Below are positions 27,975 through 36,429 of a DNA stretch of 64,000 bases, in pieces (within the stretch, counting starts at the first letter, position 1; every line of letters begins with the position of its first letter). The DNA is from Hymenobacter cavernae (GTDB lineage: Bacteria; Bacteroidota; Bacteroidia; Cytophagales; Hymenobacteraceae). The translations under genes and the position numbers were made by a program. Below the pieces are notes generated by a model. It made no database searches. It saw only the letters and a list, made by a program, of their open reading frames with translations, and had not been told where the DNA came from. The stretch is from positions 868,001 to 932,000 of the forward strand of contig NZ_BMHT01000001.1 of assembly GCF_014641455.1 (NCBI RefSeq), in the 5' to 3' direction.

Positions 27975-28517
27975 CTAAAACGGGCTGTCGAACTCGGCGA
28001 GGGTTGGCAGCACCTGATCTTTTGGCGAAATAGTGGGGTTGGTCACGCGCCAGTTGATGTTGAGCTGCGGGTCGTTCCAGAGGATGCCGCCCTCGGCATG
28101 GGGCGCGTAGTAATCGGTGCACTTGTAGAGGAACAACGTATTGTCTTCCAACGCCGTGAAGCCGTGCGCGAAGCCGATGGGTACGTACAGCATGTTGTAG
28201 CGCTCGGCATCCAGCTCCACGGCCAGGTGCTGGCCGTACGTGGGCGAGGCTTTGCGCAGATCCACGATGATATCCAGGGCGCGGCCGGTCGCTACGCGCA
28301 CGAGCTTGGCCTGCGCGTGCGGCGGGTTCTGAAAGTGCAGTCCCCGCACCACGCCCCTATCGGAGCGCGACTGGTTATCCTGCACCCACTCGCCAACGAT
28401 ACCGGCCTCGGCCATGCGCCTGGCGCTGAACGACTCAAAGAAGGCACCACGGGCGTCGCCGAAAACACGGGGGGCAATTTCCACCACGCCCGGCAGGTCG
28501 AAATACTTGAACTCCAT
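27975..28517 (-). CDS. rfbC: dTDP-4-dehydrorhamnose 3,5-epimerase
   Basis: 180 residues, the usual RmlC length. A cupin fold with FKYFDLPGVVEIAPRVFGD, ARGAFFESFS, the catalytic-His stretch RGLHFQNPPHAQAKLVRV, and the Tyr/Asp region YVPIGFAHGFTALEDNT. It makes dTDP-4-keto-L-rhamnose for surface polysaccharide. It follows the glycosyltransferase gene by 48 bp on the same strand, a probable operon. Other rml genes are not in the window. Confidence 0.95.
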   Translation of the reverse strand: MEFKYFDLPGVVEIAPRVFGDARGAFFESFSARRMAEAGIVGEWVQDNQSRSDRGVVRGLHFQNPPHAQAKLVRVATGRALDIIVDLRKASPTYGQHLAVELDAERYNMLYVPIGFAHGFTALEDNTLFLYKCTDYYAPHAEGGILWNDPQLNINWRVTNPTISPKDQVLPTLAEFDSPF

Positions 28518-28565
28518 TAGCTGAAATTGAAAAAGCTAGCTTTTATAGGCAGCGCTGACTAATAG

Positions 28566-29702
28566 TTACTTAGATGCAACGGGCCGCCTAGCCTGCGTTG
28601 CTTCCTCTACTACCCGCAGGTATTTATCCAGCACAATCCGCTCGTCGAACTTAGTTTCGGCGAGCTGGCGGCTGGCTTTGCCCATCGCGTGCAGGGCCTC
28701 ATCCGGAAGCCGAAGGATTTGCAGCATCTTGTCGGCCAGGTCGGCGGCGTCGCGCACCTGGCAGAGCAAGCCGTTGTACTGGTCAACCACAGTTTCGCGG
28801 CAGCCGGGCACGTCGGTCGTCACGATGGGTTTGCCCATGGCGGCGGCTTCGAGCAGCGTTTTGGGCGTGCCCTCGCGGTAGGAAGGCAGCACCACGCAAT
28901 CGGCGCGGCCGATGTGCTCGGCCACGTTGTCGGACGTACCTAGGTATTCGATGTTGCCGGCTTGCAGCCACTGTTCAAACACCACGCGCTTCACGCCAAT
29001 GTTGCCCGATTCATCAATGCCGCCCAGCAGCTGCACCCGCGTGCCGGGCACCGCCTCCCGCACCAGCCGGGCCGCTTCGAAGTATTCTTCAATGCCTTTT
29101 TCGTACAGCACCCGCGCAATCATCAGAAACGTGAACGGCTGGTTGCGCTGAAACGCAGCGGCGGGCTGGAACCGCTGCACATCGATGCCGGAGCCGGGCA
29201 GCAGGTCGGTGATGCTAGGTTGCACAAGGCGGTGTTGCAGAAACAGTTGCCGGTCGTCGTCGTTCTGGAAGAACACGCGGTGCGGAAAGCGGAACGCGAA
29301 CCGATACAGGCGCAAAGCCACCCGGCTCACGAAGTTCTGAATCAGAAACACCGTACCGAGTCCCGACACATTATTCACGCACGGAATACCGGCCATGCGC
29401 GCGGCCAGCGTGCCGTAGATGTTGGGCTTGATGGTGTATTGCAGCACCACATCGGGCCGCTCGCGGCGGTACACCTGGTAGAAGCGGCGCGTCAGCTGCG
29501 CATCCTTCACCGGGTTGGTGCCTTTGTTCTCCATCCGAATCGGGACAAAGCGGCAACCTAGCTCTGTTTCGAGGCGGGCCGAGTAATCGTCGGGCGGGGC
29601 AATGGCCAGCACTTCGTGACCGGCCGCTTGCAGGGCCTTTACCAGGCTCCGCCGGAAATTCCAGATATTCCAGGAGGTATTAATAACAATAGCGACGCGC
29701 AT
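28566..29702 (-). CDS. Glycosyltransferase family 4
   Basis: 378 residues, full GT-B fold. The N-terminal lobe reads MRVAIVINTSWNIWNFRRSL and DVVLQYTIKPNIYGTLAARM; the C-terminal lobe has FTFLMIARVLYEKGIEEY and the donor site EGTPKTLLEAAAMGKPIVTT followed by DVPGCRETV. The N-terminal pattern is close to PglA/WbpX-type hexosaminyl or deoxyhexosyl transferases. Upstream of rfbC on the same strand, it may use a rhamnose-type donor, but the sugar is not proven. Confidence 0.9.
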   Translation of the reverse strand: MRVAIVINTSWNIWNFRRSLVKALQAAGHEVLAIAPPDDYSARLETELGCRFVPIRMENKGTNPVKDAQLTRRFYQVYRRERPDVVLQYTIKPNIYGTLAARMAGIPCVNNVSGLGTVFLIQNFVSRVALRLYRFAFRFPHRVFFQNDDDRQLFLQHRLVQPSITDLLPGSGIDVQRFQPAAAFQRNQPFTFLMIARVLYEKGIEEYFEAARLVREAVPGTRVQLLGGIDESGNIGVKRVVFEQWLQAGNIEYLGTSDNVAEHIGRADCVVLPSYREGTPKTLLEAAAMGKPIVTTDVPGCRETVVDQYNGLLCQVRDAADLADKMLQILRLPDEALHAMGKASRQLAETKFDERIVLDKYLRVVEEATQARRPVASK

Positions 29703-29952
29703 GAACCACAGGTTATTCGGGCCGCAAAGGTAAAAGCATAATTAAAGTATCATGCCCATTTAGAAGAAGATACAAGATAAGTGCTACCTTATCCCGCTTC
29801 CTTCGCATTCTTGCTTTCGCTGCGCGCCGCACCTAGGTTCGGGTGCTGCGCGCACGCGTAACACTTTCATAATACGCTCTGCTACAGCAATTCTCTTTCT
29901 TTGTCGCGTCCTTCTGTTTCTCTTTCCCAAACCCTCAACCCAACCAAACCTT

Positions 29953-31116
29953 ATGAAGCGTTTTTTCTCTCTTGCCGCTGCCTTGTGCGCCCTCGGCACC
30001 ACGGCCTTTGTGACGGCCTGTGACGAGGACACCCTACCCGGCCTCGACCTCTCGATTCGGGTGAAATCGCTGCGGTTTATCGGCGAAAAGATCGTGCCCT
30101 TTCAGCAGAGCTACAACGGCACCACACTCGGTGGCTTTTCGGGCATCGACTACCGCGCCGACAACGATTCGTACTACATTATGTGCGACGACGCCTCGGC
30201 GCTGCAACCGGTGCGCTACTACACCGCCAAGCTAGCTTTCGACAAGAACAGCTTCACGGACGTCTCGTTCACCTCCGTCACGACGCTGAAACGCCCCGAC
30301 GGCAGCAACTATCCCAGCGCCACCGCCGACCGCTACAACGCCATCGACCCGGAGGGTATTCGCTACGATGCGGCCACCAAGCACATCGTCTGGACGAGCG
30401 AAGGCGTGCGCAACGTGACTGTTGCCCCGCCGGTGCTCACCAGCCCTTTCCTGCGCGAATCCACCACCGAGGGCACGTTTGTGGCCGATTATCTGGTGCC
30501 ACCAATATTCCAGATAAAAGCCACCGAAAACGGCACGCGCTCCAACGGCTCCTTCGAGGGGCTGTCGTTCACGCCCGACGGACAGTACACCTTCACGGCC
30601 TCGGAAGAGCCTTTGTATGAGGATGGTCCACGCGCCGATGTGAACGTGGAAGGCTCGCCTATCCGCATCATTAAGTACGATAAATCGACGCGCCAACCCA
30701 TTGCGCAATATGCCTATCGGCTGGCGGCTGTGCACAAAGCGCCTATTCCCGGCGACCAGTTCCGCCTGAACGGCGTGGTGGAAGTGCTGGCTTTATCCGA
30801 CACGAAGCTGCTGGCCATGGAGCGCTCCTACGCCGTGGGCGCTACGCCCGACTACTCAGTCAAGATCTACGAGATTGATCTGACCGGCGCCACCGACGTA
30901 TCGAACATGACCCTGCAAGGCACTAGCTACACCACCGTGAGCAAGCGCCTGGTGCTGGATGTGGCCACCACCGGCATCAACCGCGTGGATAACATCGAGG
31001 GCTTCACCTTCGGCCCGAAGCTGTCGAACGGGCACCGCTCGCTGGTGCTGGTATCTGATGATAATTTCAGCAGCAGCGCAATTTCCCAGTTCCTGGTATT
31101 TGAAGTTATACCCTAG
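29953..31116 (+). CDS. Phytase-like (esterase-like) lipoprotein
   Basis: 387 residues. Lipoprotein signal MKRFFSLAAALCALGTTAFV ends in TAC. The mature protein matches the phytase-like domain type (PF13449): GGFSGIDYRADNDSYYIMCD at the front, NAIDPEGIRYDAATKHIVW, FEGLSFTPDGQYTFTASE and a final NIEGFTFGPKL..RSLVLVSDDN. It is probably a beta-propeller hydrolase in the envelope; phosphatase or esterase activity is only inferred from the family. Own terminator downstream. Confidence 0.85.
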   Translation: MKRFFSLAAALCALGTTAFVTACDEDTLPGLDLSIRVKSLRFIGEKIVPFQQSYNGTTLGGFSGIDYRADNDSYYIMCDDASALQPVRYYTAKLAFDKNSFTDVSFTSVTTLKRPDGSNYPSATADRYNAIDPEGIRYDAATKHIVWTSEGVRNVTVAPPVLTSPFLRESTTEGTFVADYLVPPIFQIKATENGTRSNGSFEGLSFTPDGQYTFTASEEPLYEDGPRADVNVEGSPIRIIKYDKSTRQPIAQYAYRLAAVHKAPIPGDQFRLNGVVEVLALSDTKLLAMERSYAVGATPDYSVKIYEIDLTGATDVSNMTLQGTSYTTVSKRLVLDVATTGINRVDNIEGFTFGPKLSNGHRSLVLVSDDNFSSSAISQFLVFEVIP

Positions 31117-31139
31117 CTTTCCTTTTAAGCGCATTTAAC

Positions 31140-31173
31140 AAAAACAGGCTCCTTCTAAGGAGCCTGTTTTGTT
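31140..31173 (+). terminator. Intrinsic terminator after phytase-like gene
   Basis: Stem AAAACAGGCTCCTT / AAGGAGCCTGTTTT with loop CT, flanked by T's on the right. Confidence 0.9.
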
Positions 31174-31203
31174 TACCATCTACAGATTCAGCTGGCTGAA
31201 TTT

Positions 31204-31599
31204 TCAATCACTATGCTCACCATTAGGAGAGGAAACCACCTGCAAGAGCGCGGCGCAGGTCACGGTTCCTGCCAGGAAAGAGCCCATCGCCAACCAGGTT
31301 TGCCAGACTTTTGGATCAATGAACAGGCACTTGAGCATGAAGGCAAAATTGAGCAGACAGAGCACCTGAAGCGTTTTGCGAGAATCGGGGCTAGCTACTG
31401 CGACGGCCAGGGATACGAACCCCGTAGAGAAAAAAGCTAGCGCGTGCGGAATAATCAGCAGCAACAGGCGCCCCCAGAAAGCTAGGCCCTGCTGCCCCAC
31501 CAGCACCCAATCGAACCACATGACAGACAGCTGCTGCACCACGTGAGCCGCTAGCAGCCAAGCAATTATCGTGAGTCCGATAGCCAGAATATTTTTCAT
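31204..31599 (-). CDS. Small four-helix membrane protein, unknown function
   Basis: 131 residues with four hydrophobic segments: ILAIGLTIIAWLLAAHVVQQ, RLLLLIIPHALAFFSTGFVS, LQVLCLLNFAFMLKCLF and LAMGSFLAGTVTCAALLQV. No charged functional motif and no recognised family. The ATG at 31599 is the natural start. Convergent with the phytase-like gene and divergent from the TetR gene. Confidence 0.65.
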   Translation of the reverse strand: MKNILAIGLTIIAWLLAAHVVQQLSVMWFDWVLVGQQGLAFWGRLLLLIIPHALAFFSTGFVSLAVAVASPDSRKTLQVLCLLNFAFMLKCLFIDPKVWQTWLAMGSFLAGTVTCAALLQVVSSPNGEHSD

Positions 31600-32074
31600 A
31601 ATAGAAACCAGCCTGCGAATGTCTTTCGTTGAATTATGCTAAAAGGAATACCGGACGCCCCGCAGAAGTTAATCGGGTTTGAAAAGCCGAACAAACCTCA
31701 GAAAGCAGTAGCTCAGGCCCTTGTTGAGCTTATATGTTTATTATTAAACAACAAATTAATTGCATTTATTTCACAAATAACCCTTTTTGTTTACAAATAA
31801 ATCCTATAAAGCAGCACAAAGTATCTAACGGTGTGCTGTTACCTAGCTTTTAGCTACTCGCCCAAACCTAGGTACACCAGCTTGTTGCCTGCTATCAGCG
31901 CGTGGATTCACCGACTTCTTACTACTAAACGAATGTTTGTTAGTTTTGTAAAAGCTGATACATTTAACCTCGTTTTGGTCTTATATAGCAAGTACCTGGC
32001 GCGATTGGCAGGTAAAAATCTGCGGCGCTTAATGGTCTGTGCTCCACAACGCCCATTGCCTAACTTCTTTGAAA
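31600..32074. other. AT-rich regulatory region upstream of the paa cluster
   Basis: No gene is supported. It contains a TTATTT-CAC-AAATAA palindrome (31766-31780), a CCTAGG (31867) and the operator-like palindrome at 31929-31944 described separately. The first half is clearly AT-rich. Confidence 0.55.
31929..31948 (+). promoter_or_regulatory. Candidate TetR operator and -7 box upstream of the TetR gene
   Basis: ACGAATGTTTGTTAGT (31929-31944) matches 14 of 16 bases of the perfect palindrome in front of paaA (34049-34064). It overlaps TAGTTTTG (31941-31948), which fits the Bacteroidota -7 consensus TAnnTTTG, so a bound repressor would block this promoter. The TetR start codon is about 130 bp downstream. 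Confidence 0.6.
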
Positions 32075-32656
32075 ATGGTCAAAAAGGTCAAAACGAATAA
32101 ACGCCAGCTGATTCTGGATGAGGCAGCTAAGTTGTTCAAAGAGAGGGGTTTTTCCGGCACCTCGATGCGCGACCTAGGGGCGCAGGTGGGCATGGAAGCG
32201 GCCAGCATGTACAATCACATCAGCTCCAAAGACGAGATTCTGGAGACGATCTGTTTTTACGTGGCCAACACCTACATCTCGCACCTCACGGAAATCGAAA
32301 ACACTGAGGCCACTTACGTCGACAAGCTCAAAGCCCTGATTCAGTTGCACATCCACCTGATGGTGGAAGATGGCGCGGCCGTTTCGGTAGGCAACAACGA
32401 CTGGAAGTACCTGACCGGCGACAAGTTGGCTGAATTCAAAGAAGCCCGCAAGCGCTACGAGCGCGGCTTCGCGGCGCTCATCGAGCAAGGCATTGCGGCC
32501 GGCGAGTTTCAGCCCGTGAACGTGTCGGTGGCGCTGTTCACGATTCTGTCGGCGGTGCGCTGGGTGGAGCTGTGGTACCGCCCCGGCCGTGGCGTTTCGC
32601 CCGAGGAGCTGGAAGAAAACATCATGACCATTCTGCTGAATGGGTTAGCCAGGTAG
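32075..32656 (+). CDS. TetR-family regulator, probably of the paa cluster
   Basis: 193 residues from the ATG at 32075 (MVKKVKTNKRQLILDEAAKL). The N-terminal helix-turn-helix is clear: AKLFKERGFSGTSMRDLGAQ followed by VGMEAASMYNHISSKDEIL. The C-terminal ligand-binding helices are of the TetR_C type seen in fatty-acid or phenylacetate regulators. The next gene downstream is paaE and the same palindrome occurs in front of this gene and paaA. By analogy with PaaR it would be released by phenylacetyl-CoA; the ligand is inference. Confidence 0.88.
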   Translation: MVKKVKTNKRQLILDEAAKLFKERGFSGTSMRDLGAQVGMEAASMYNHISSKDEILETICFYVANTYISHLTEIENTEATYVDKLKALIQLHIHLMVEDGAAVSVGNNDWKYLTGDKLAEFKEARKRYERGFAALIEQGIAAGEFQPVNVSVALFTILSAVRWVELWYRPGRGVSPEELEENIMTILLNGLAR

Positions 32657-32658
32657 CA

Positions 32659-32770
32659 GGTTCGTTGTTCGTTTTTGGTTGTTCGTTGTTCGTGTCAGCT
32701 AGCTGTTCTCAACGTTCTTATCAACCATTTGCAGGCACAACCAACCAACAACGAGCAACGAAAAACGAAC
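32659..32770. repeat. Intergenic inverted repeat built of 'GTTCGTTGTTCG' words
   Basis: The left arm GTTCGTTGTTCGTTTTTGG.. (32660) and right arm CACAACCAACCAACAACGAG..CGAAC are complementary with a few mismatches; the loop includes GCTAGC. It fills the gap between the TetR and paaE genes. An open frame from 32572 through it into paaE is an artefact of this repeat. Confidence 0.8.
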
Positions 32771-32775
32771 AAAGC

Positions 32776-33855
32776 ATGAGCCGCTTTTATAAGGTTAGAA
32801 TCAAGCGCATTGCCAAGGAAACGCCTGACTGCGTGACCCTAGCTTTGGACGTGCCCGCCGAGCTGCGCGACACGTTCCGGTTCACGCAGGGGCAGTATCT
32901 TACGTTTCGCCGCCACCACGAAGGCGAGGAGTTACGCCGCTCGTACTCCATTTGCAGCAGCCCATTGGATGGCGAGTGGCAAGTGGCTATCAAGAAAGTG
33001 CCCGAAGGTCGCTTTTCTGCTTTGGCAATCAGTGGCTTGCGTATTGGGGAAGAGCTGGAAGTAATGCCGCCGGCGGGTCGTTTCTACACCGAGCTGCACC
33101 CGGAACACGCCAAACACTACGTGGCTTTTGCGGCGGGCAGCGGCATTACGCCGGTGTTTTCTATCATCAAAACCGTGCTGCTGACCGAGCCCAATAGTCA
33201 GGTTACGCTGGTTTACGGCAACCGCGGCCGCAACTCGATTATCTTCAAGGAAGCGCTTGAGGCGCTGAAGAACAAGTTCTTAGCCCGGCTGAGTGTGCAC
33301 CATGTCCTGAGCCGCGAGCAAGGCGACACCGATCTGCTCTTCGGCCGCTTAGACAAGCAAAAAGCTAGGTTATTTCTCGACAAGATCATTCCGCCTCACG
33401 AGATTGATGAGGCCTTCATCTGCGGGCCGGAGGAGATGATTTTTGGGGTAAAAGACGCGTTGCTGGAGACTGGCGTAGCGCCGGAAAATATTCACTTTGA
33501 GCTGTTTACCTCGGCTAGCGCCACGCAAAGGTCGGCCGAACGCCAGGCGCAACGCCCGGCTAACCACGACGACAAGCATAGCCAAGTAACGGTGCAGCTC
33601 GACGGCAGTACGCGCGTGCTGGAAATGTCGTACTACGGCGATACCATCCTGGATGCGCTGCTGGAAAGCGGCACCGATGCGCCTTACTCCTGCAAAAATG
33701 GTATGTGCAGCACTTGCCGAGCCCGCGTGACGGAAGGGAAGGTGGAAATGGACGTGAACTACTCTTTGTCGGACACAGAAGTGGCGAAAGGCTACGTGCT
33801 TACGTGCCAAGCCAGGCCGCTGTCGGAGAAGGTGTGCGTGGATTTTGACCAGTAA
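32776..33855 (+). CDS. paaE: Phenylacetyl-CoA epoxidase reductase subunit
   Basis: 359 residues from the ATG at 32776 (MSRFYKVRIKRIAKETPDCV); longer in-frame starts would translate the upstream repeat. FAD domain with LRRSYSICSSP (about 55-65), NAD(P) domain with AFAAGSGITPVFSI and VTLVYGNRG, and a C-terminal plant-type 2Fe-2S ferredoxin: C-x4-C-x2-C in SCKNGMCSTCRA plus VLTCQA. It passes electrons from NAD(P)H to the PaaA diiron centre. Usually encoded last in paaABCDE, here it precedes paaA. Confidence 0.94.
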   Translation: MSRFYKVRIKRIAKETPDCVTLALDVPAELRDTFRFTQGQYLTFRRHHEGEELRRSYSICSSPLDGEWQVAIKKVPEGRFSALAISGLRIGEELEVMPPAGRFYTELHPEHAKHYVAFAAGSGITPVFSIIKTVLLTEPNSQVTLVYGNRGRNSIIFKEALEALKNKFLARLSVHHVLSREQGDTDLLFGRLDKQKARLFLDKIIPPHEIDEAFICGPEEMIFGVKDALLETGVAPENIHFELFTSASATQRSAERQAQRPANHDDKHSQVTVQLDGSTRVLEMSYYGDTILDALLESGTDAPYSCKNGMCSTCRARVTEGKVEMDVNYSLSDTEVAKGYVLTCQARPLSEKVCVDFDQ

Positions 33856-33869
33856 AGGAGAACCTTACG

Positions 33870-34009
33870 GGCGCCTCACCCCTAGCCCCTCTCCGAAAAG
33901 GAGAGGGGGAACTAGTACTAGCATTTAGTCTAAGTTTAAATAGCTAGCTCTAAAAACTAAAAGCTAGTTGCCCCTCTCCTTTTCGGAGAGGGGCTAGGGG
34001 GTGAGGCGC
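33870..34009. repeat. Intergenic inverted repeat, 'CCTCACCCCT' family, copy 2
   Basis: Arms of about 39 bp (GCGCCTCACCCCTAGCCCC.. at 33872 and its complement ending near 34009), each ending in its own palindrome CTCTCCGAAAAGGAGAG-type hairpin. The loop is AT-rich with GCTAGC. It lies between paaE and the paaA promoter. Same family as 11054-11257. Confidence 0.88.
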
Positions 34010-34040
34010 TCAGTGTGCGCCTCTTACCAGAACTTTTCCC

Positions 34041-34064
34041 TACCTTTAACTAACGTTTGTTAGT
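34041..34064 (+). promoter_or_regulatory. Candidate paaA promoter -7 box and TetR operator
   Basis: TACCTTTA (34041-34048) resembles TAnnTTTG and is followed at once by the perfect palindrome ACTAACGTTTGTTAGT (34049-34064; arms ACTAAC/GTTAGT). paaA starts 19 bp later. A repressor here would sit on the likely transcription start. The near-copy upstream of the TetR gene supports specific recognition. Confidence 0.68.
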
Positions 34065-34083
34065 AGCAATTCGTTAACACAGC

Positions 34084-35073
34084 ATGGAAACGGCAGAACT
34101 CACCCAGGAAGAGCTATTTCAGCAACGCATTGATGCTGACCAACGCATTGAGCCGAAAGACTGGATGCCGGACGCGTATCGCAAGACGCTGATCCGGCAG
34201 ATTTCGCAGCACGCGCACTCCGAAATTGTGGGTATGCTGCCGGAAGGCAACTGGATTACGCGGGCGCCGTCGCTGAAGCGCAAATCTATCTTGCTGGCCA
34301 AAGTGCAGGATGAAGCCGGCCACGGCCTTTACCTCTACAGCGCAGCCGAAACCCTAGGTGCTTCCCGCGACCAAATGCTGGCCGACTTGCACGCGGGTAA
34401 AGCCAAGTATTCCAGCATCTTTAACTACCCGACCCTGAGTTGGGCCGACATTGGCTGCGTAGGTTGGCTGGTCGATGGCGCGGCCATCCTGAACCAGGTG
34501 CCACTGTGCCGTACCTCTTTCGGCCCCTACGCCCGTGCCATGGTGCGCGTGTGCAAGGAAGAAAGCTTCCACCAGCGCCAGGGCTTCGAGATCATGCAGA
34601 CGCTGTGCGAGGGTGCACCCGAGCAAAAAGCCATGGCCCAGGAGGCGCTGAACCGCTGGTGGTGGCCCACGCTGATGATGTTTGGCCCCAAAGACGACGA
34701 ATCGCCAAACACAGCTAGGTCGATGCAGTGGCGCATCAAGCGCTTCACCAACGACGAGCTGCGCCAAAAATTTGTGGACATGATGGTGCCGCAAGCCGAG
34801 TTTCTGGGCCTCACGGTGCCCGACCTAGCTTTGCAATGGAATGAAACCAAGCAAGGCTATGATTTCGGCGAGGTCAATTGGGAAGAGTTCTGGCAAGTGG
34901 TAAACGGCAACGGCCTCTGCAACCACGATCGGCTCCAAGCCCGCGTCGACGCCTGGGAAGAAGGCGCCTGGGTGCGTGAAGCCGCCTTGGCCCACGCTGA
35001 AAAGCGCCGACAGCGCCAGGAACCTATCCACAAAAGCGGGCCAACCCGGAAAGCAGAGTTGCCCCAGGATTAG
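34084..35073 (+). CDS. paaA: Phenylacetyl-CoA epoxidase catalytic subunit
   Basis: 329 residues, the normal PaaA length. Diiron ligands are visible in [28 protein letters not shown] (E-x2-H) and [16 protein letters not shown] (E-x2-H). The stretch [19 protein letters not shown] is typical of PaaA. It inserts one oxygen atom into the phenylacetyl-CoA ring to give the 1,2-epoxide, working with PaaC, PaaB and PaaE. First gene after the operator; the stop is followed by an inverted repeat and paaB. Confidence 0.97.
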   Translation: METAELTQEELFQQRIDADQRIEPKDWMPDAYRKTLIRQISQHAHSEIVGMLPEGNWITRAPSLKRKSILLAKVQDEAGHGLYLYSAAETLGASRDQMLADLHAGKAKYSSIFNYPTLSWADIGCVGWLVDGAAILNQVPLCRTSFGPYARAMVRVCKEESFHQRQGFEIMQTLCEGAPEQKAMAQEALNRWWWPTLMMFGPKDDESPNTARSMQWRIKRFTNDELRQKFVDMMVPQAEFLGLTVPDLALQWNETKQGYDFGEVNWEEFWQVVNGNGLCNHDRLQARVDAWEEGAWVREAALAHAEKRRQRQEPIHKSGPTRKAELPQD

Positions 35074-35087
35074 CTAACCGGAACAAT

Positions 35088-35189
35088 GTAGAGACGCAAT
35101 ATTTTGCGTCTCATTGTTGAACGAGCTGCCTGGAACAGCCTAAATAAACAACATCAGCAACGACGAGACGCAAGATATTGCGTCTCTAC
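35088..35189. repeat. Intergenic inverted repeat, 'GTAGAGACGCAA' family
   Basis: Left arm GTAGAGACGCAATATTTTGC.. (35088-35112) and right arm GAGACGCAAGATATTGCGTC.. (35165-35189); each arm is palindromic (GAGACGCAA/TTGCGTCTC). About 52-bp loop. It occupies the paaA-paaB gap. An in-frame TTG at 35178 for paaB falls inside the right arm. Confidence 0.88.
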
Positions 35190-35204
35190 AGCCTAACTCA
35201 CTTT

Positions 35205-35492
35205 ATGTCTCAATCCGAATGGCCGCTGTGGGAAGTCTTCATTCGCAGCAAGCAAGGCCTTGACCACAAGCACGTTGGCAGCCTGCACGCTGCTGATGCA
35301 GCTATGGCTATCCAGAACGCTCGCGACGTGTACACGCGCCGCATGGAAGGCGTTAGCATTTGGGTGGTAGAGTCCCGGCACATTCACGCCTCAAACCCGG
35401 ATGACGCCGCAGCCTTCTTCGACCCGGCAAACGACAAAGTGTATCGGCATCCGACTTTCTACCAAGTCCCGGACTCCATTAAGCATATGTAA
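35205..35492 (+). CDS. paaB: Phenylacetyl-CoA epoxidase subunit PaaB
   Basis: 95 residues from the ATG at 35205 (MSQSEWPLWEVFIRSKQGLD), as expected for PaaB. Family patterns: HKHVGSLHAADAAMAIQNAR, YTRRMEGVSIWVVESRHI and FDPANDKVYRHPTFYQVPD. A small non-catalytic subunit needed for assembly of the PaaAC complex. paaC starts 5 bp after the stop. Confidence 0.96.
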   Translation: MSQSEWPLWEVFIRSKQGLDHKHVGSLHAADAAMAIQNARDVYTRRMEGVSIWVVESRHIHASNPDDAAAFFDPANDKVYRHPTFYQVPDSIKHM

Positions 35493-35497
35493 ATCTG

Positions 35498-36304
35498 ATG
35501 CTTATGCAAGCTACTCTTAACGCAGCCGTTGCGCCGGCCTACTCGCCTGAAGTGCGACAACTTCTGTTTGACTACGTTCTGCAACTCGCCGACACGAGTC
35601 TGTTGCTGGGCCACCGGCTGTCGGAGTGGTGCGGACACGGGCCGATTCTGGAGCAAGACCTAGCCTTGGCCAACATTGCCCTAGACTTGTTGGGAGAAAC
35701 GCGCAGCCTCTACCAATACGCCGCTGAGTTGGAAGGCCGCAGACGTACTGAAGACGACCTAGCTTTCCTGCGCGTAGCCACCGACTACCGCAACCCTCTG
35801 CTGGTGGAGCAACCTAATGGCGACTTCGCGCACACGGTGGTGCGTCAGTTCTTGTTTGATAACTTTCACTACCATTTTCTCCAACAGCTCCAAACTAGTC
35901 CCAATGAGCACTTAGCCGCCATTGCGGAGAAATCGGTGAAGGAAGCCGCGTACCACCTCAAGTGGAGCGCCGAGTGGATCATCCGCCTCGGCGACGGCAC
36001 CGAAGAGAGCCGACAGCGTATCGATAAGGCTATCAGTAAACTATGGCGCTATGCTGGCGAGCTTACGACGCCTACGCCCACTGAAAAAGCTTTGCAAGAC
36101 CTAGGTCTTATTCCAAACTACACCGCGTTGCAGCCCACCCTGGATGCTTACGTGGCGCAGGTATTTGCCGAAGCTACGCTACCCGTTCCGCAGCAAATAG
36201 CCGTGCAGCTCGGCGGCAAGCAAGGCCGTCACTCCGAACACCTAGGCTACATTCTGGCGGAGCTGCAATACATGCAGCGCACCTATCCCGGTATGCAATG
36301 GTAG
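35498..36304 (+). CDS. paaC: Phenylacetyl-CoA epoxidase structural subunit PaaC
   Basis: 268 residues. A ferritin-like helical protein with ADTSLLLGHRLSEWCGHGP, NIALDLLGETRSLYQYAAE and VKEAAYHLKWSAEWIIRLG, all typical of PaaC, which pairs with PaaA but is not itself the active diiron site. The C-terminus has KQGRHSEHLGYILAELQYMQ. The ATG at 35498 (or 35504, MQATLNAA) is close behind paaB, so translation is probably coupled. Confidence 0.96.
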   Translation: MLMQATLNAAVAPAYSPEVRQLLFDYVLQLADTSLLLGHRLSEWCGHGPILEQDLALANIALDLLGETRSLYQYAAELEGRRRTEDDLAFLRVATDYRNPLLVEQPNGDFAHTVVRQFLFDNFHYHFLQQLQTSPNEHLAAIAEKSVKEAAYHLKWSAEWIIRLGDGTEESRQRIDKAISKLWRYAGELTTPTPTEKALQDLGLIPNYTALQPTLDAYVAQVFAEATLPVPQQIAVQLGGKQGRHSEHLGYILAELQYMQRTYPGMQW

Positions 36305-36313
36305 CTTTCTCCT

Positions 36314-36429
36314 GAGCTGTTAGCTGTTACTGCAACCCGCTGGTTTGCAAAGTGATATTGGATATACCTGACTGCGAGACACTAATAATGAACGAGCTAA
36401 TAGCCAACAGCCAACAGCTAACTGCTAAG
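36314..36429. repeat. Inverted repeat built of 'AGCTGTTAGCTGTTA' words, entering paaD
   Basis: GAGCTGTTAGCTGTTACTG (36314) is answered by AATAGCCAACAGCCAACAGC.. (about 36399-36429). The right arm lies within the first codons of paaD and encodes its ANSQQLTAK segment. Pairing is imperfect. Confidence 0.65.

Noticed and set aside
32572-32775. N-terminal extension of PaaE
   Set aside because: It overlaps the TetR gene end and translates the GTTCGTTGTTCG repeat; PaaE proteins begin near the ATG at 32776.
33870-34009. Inverted repeats considered as ordinary rho-independent terminators
   Set aside because: Most lack a T-run and have long loops and internally palindromic arms; they are listed as repeats instead.
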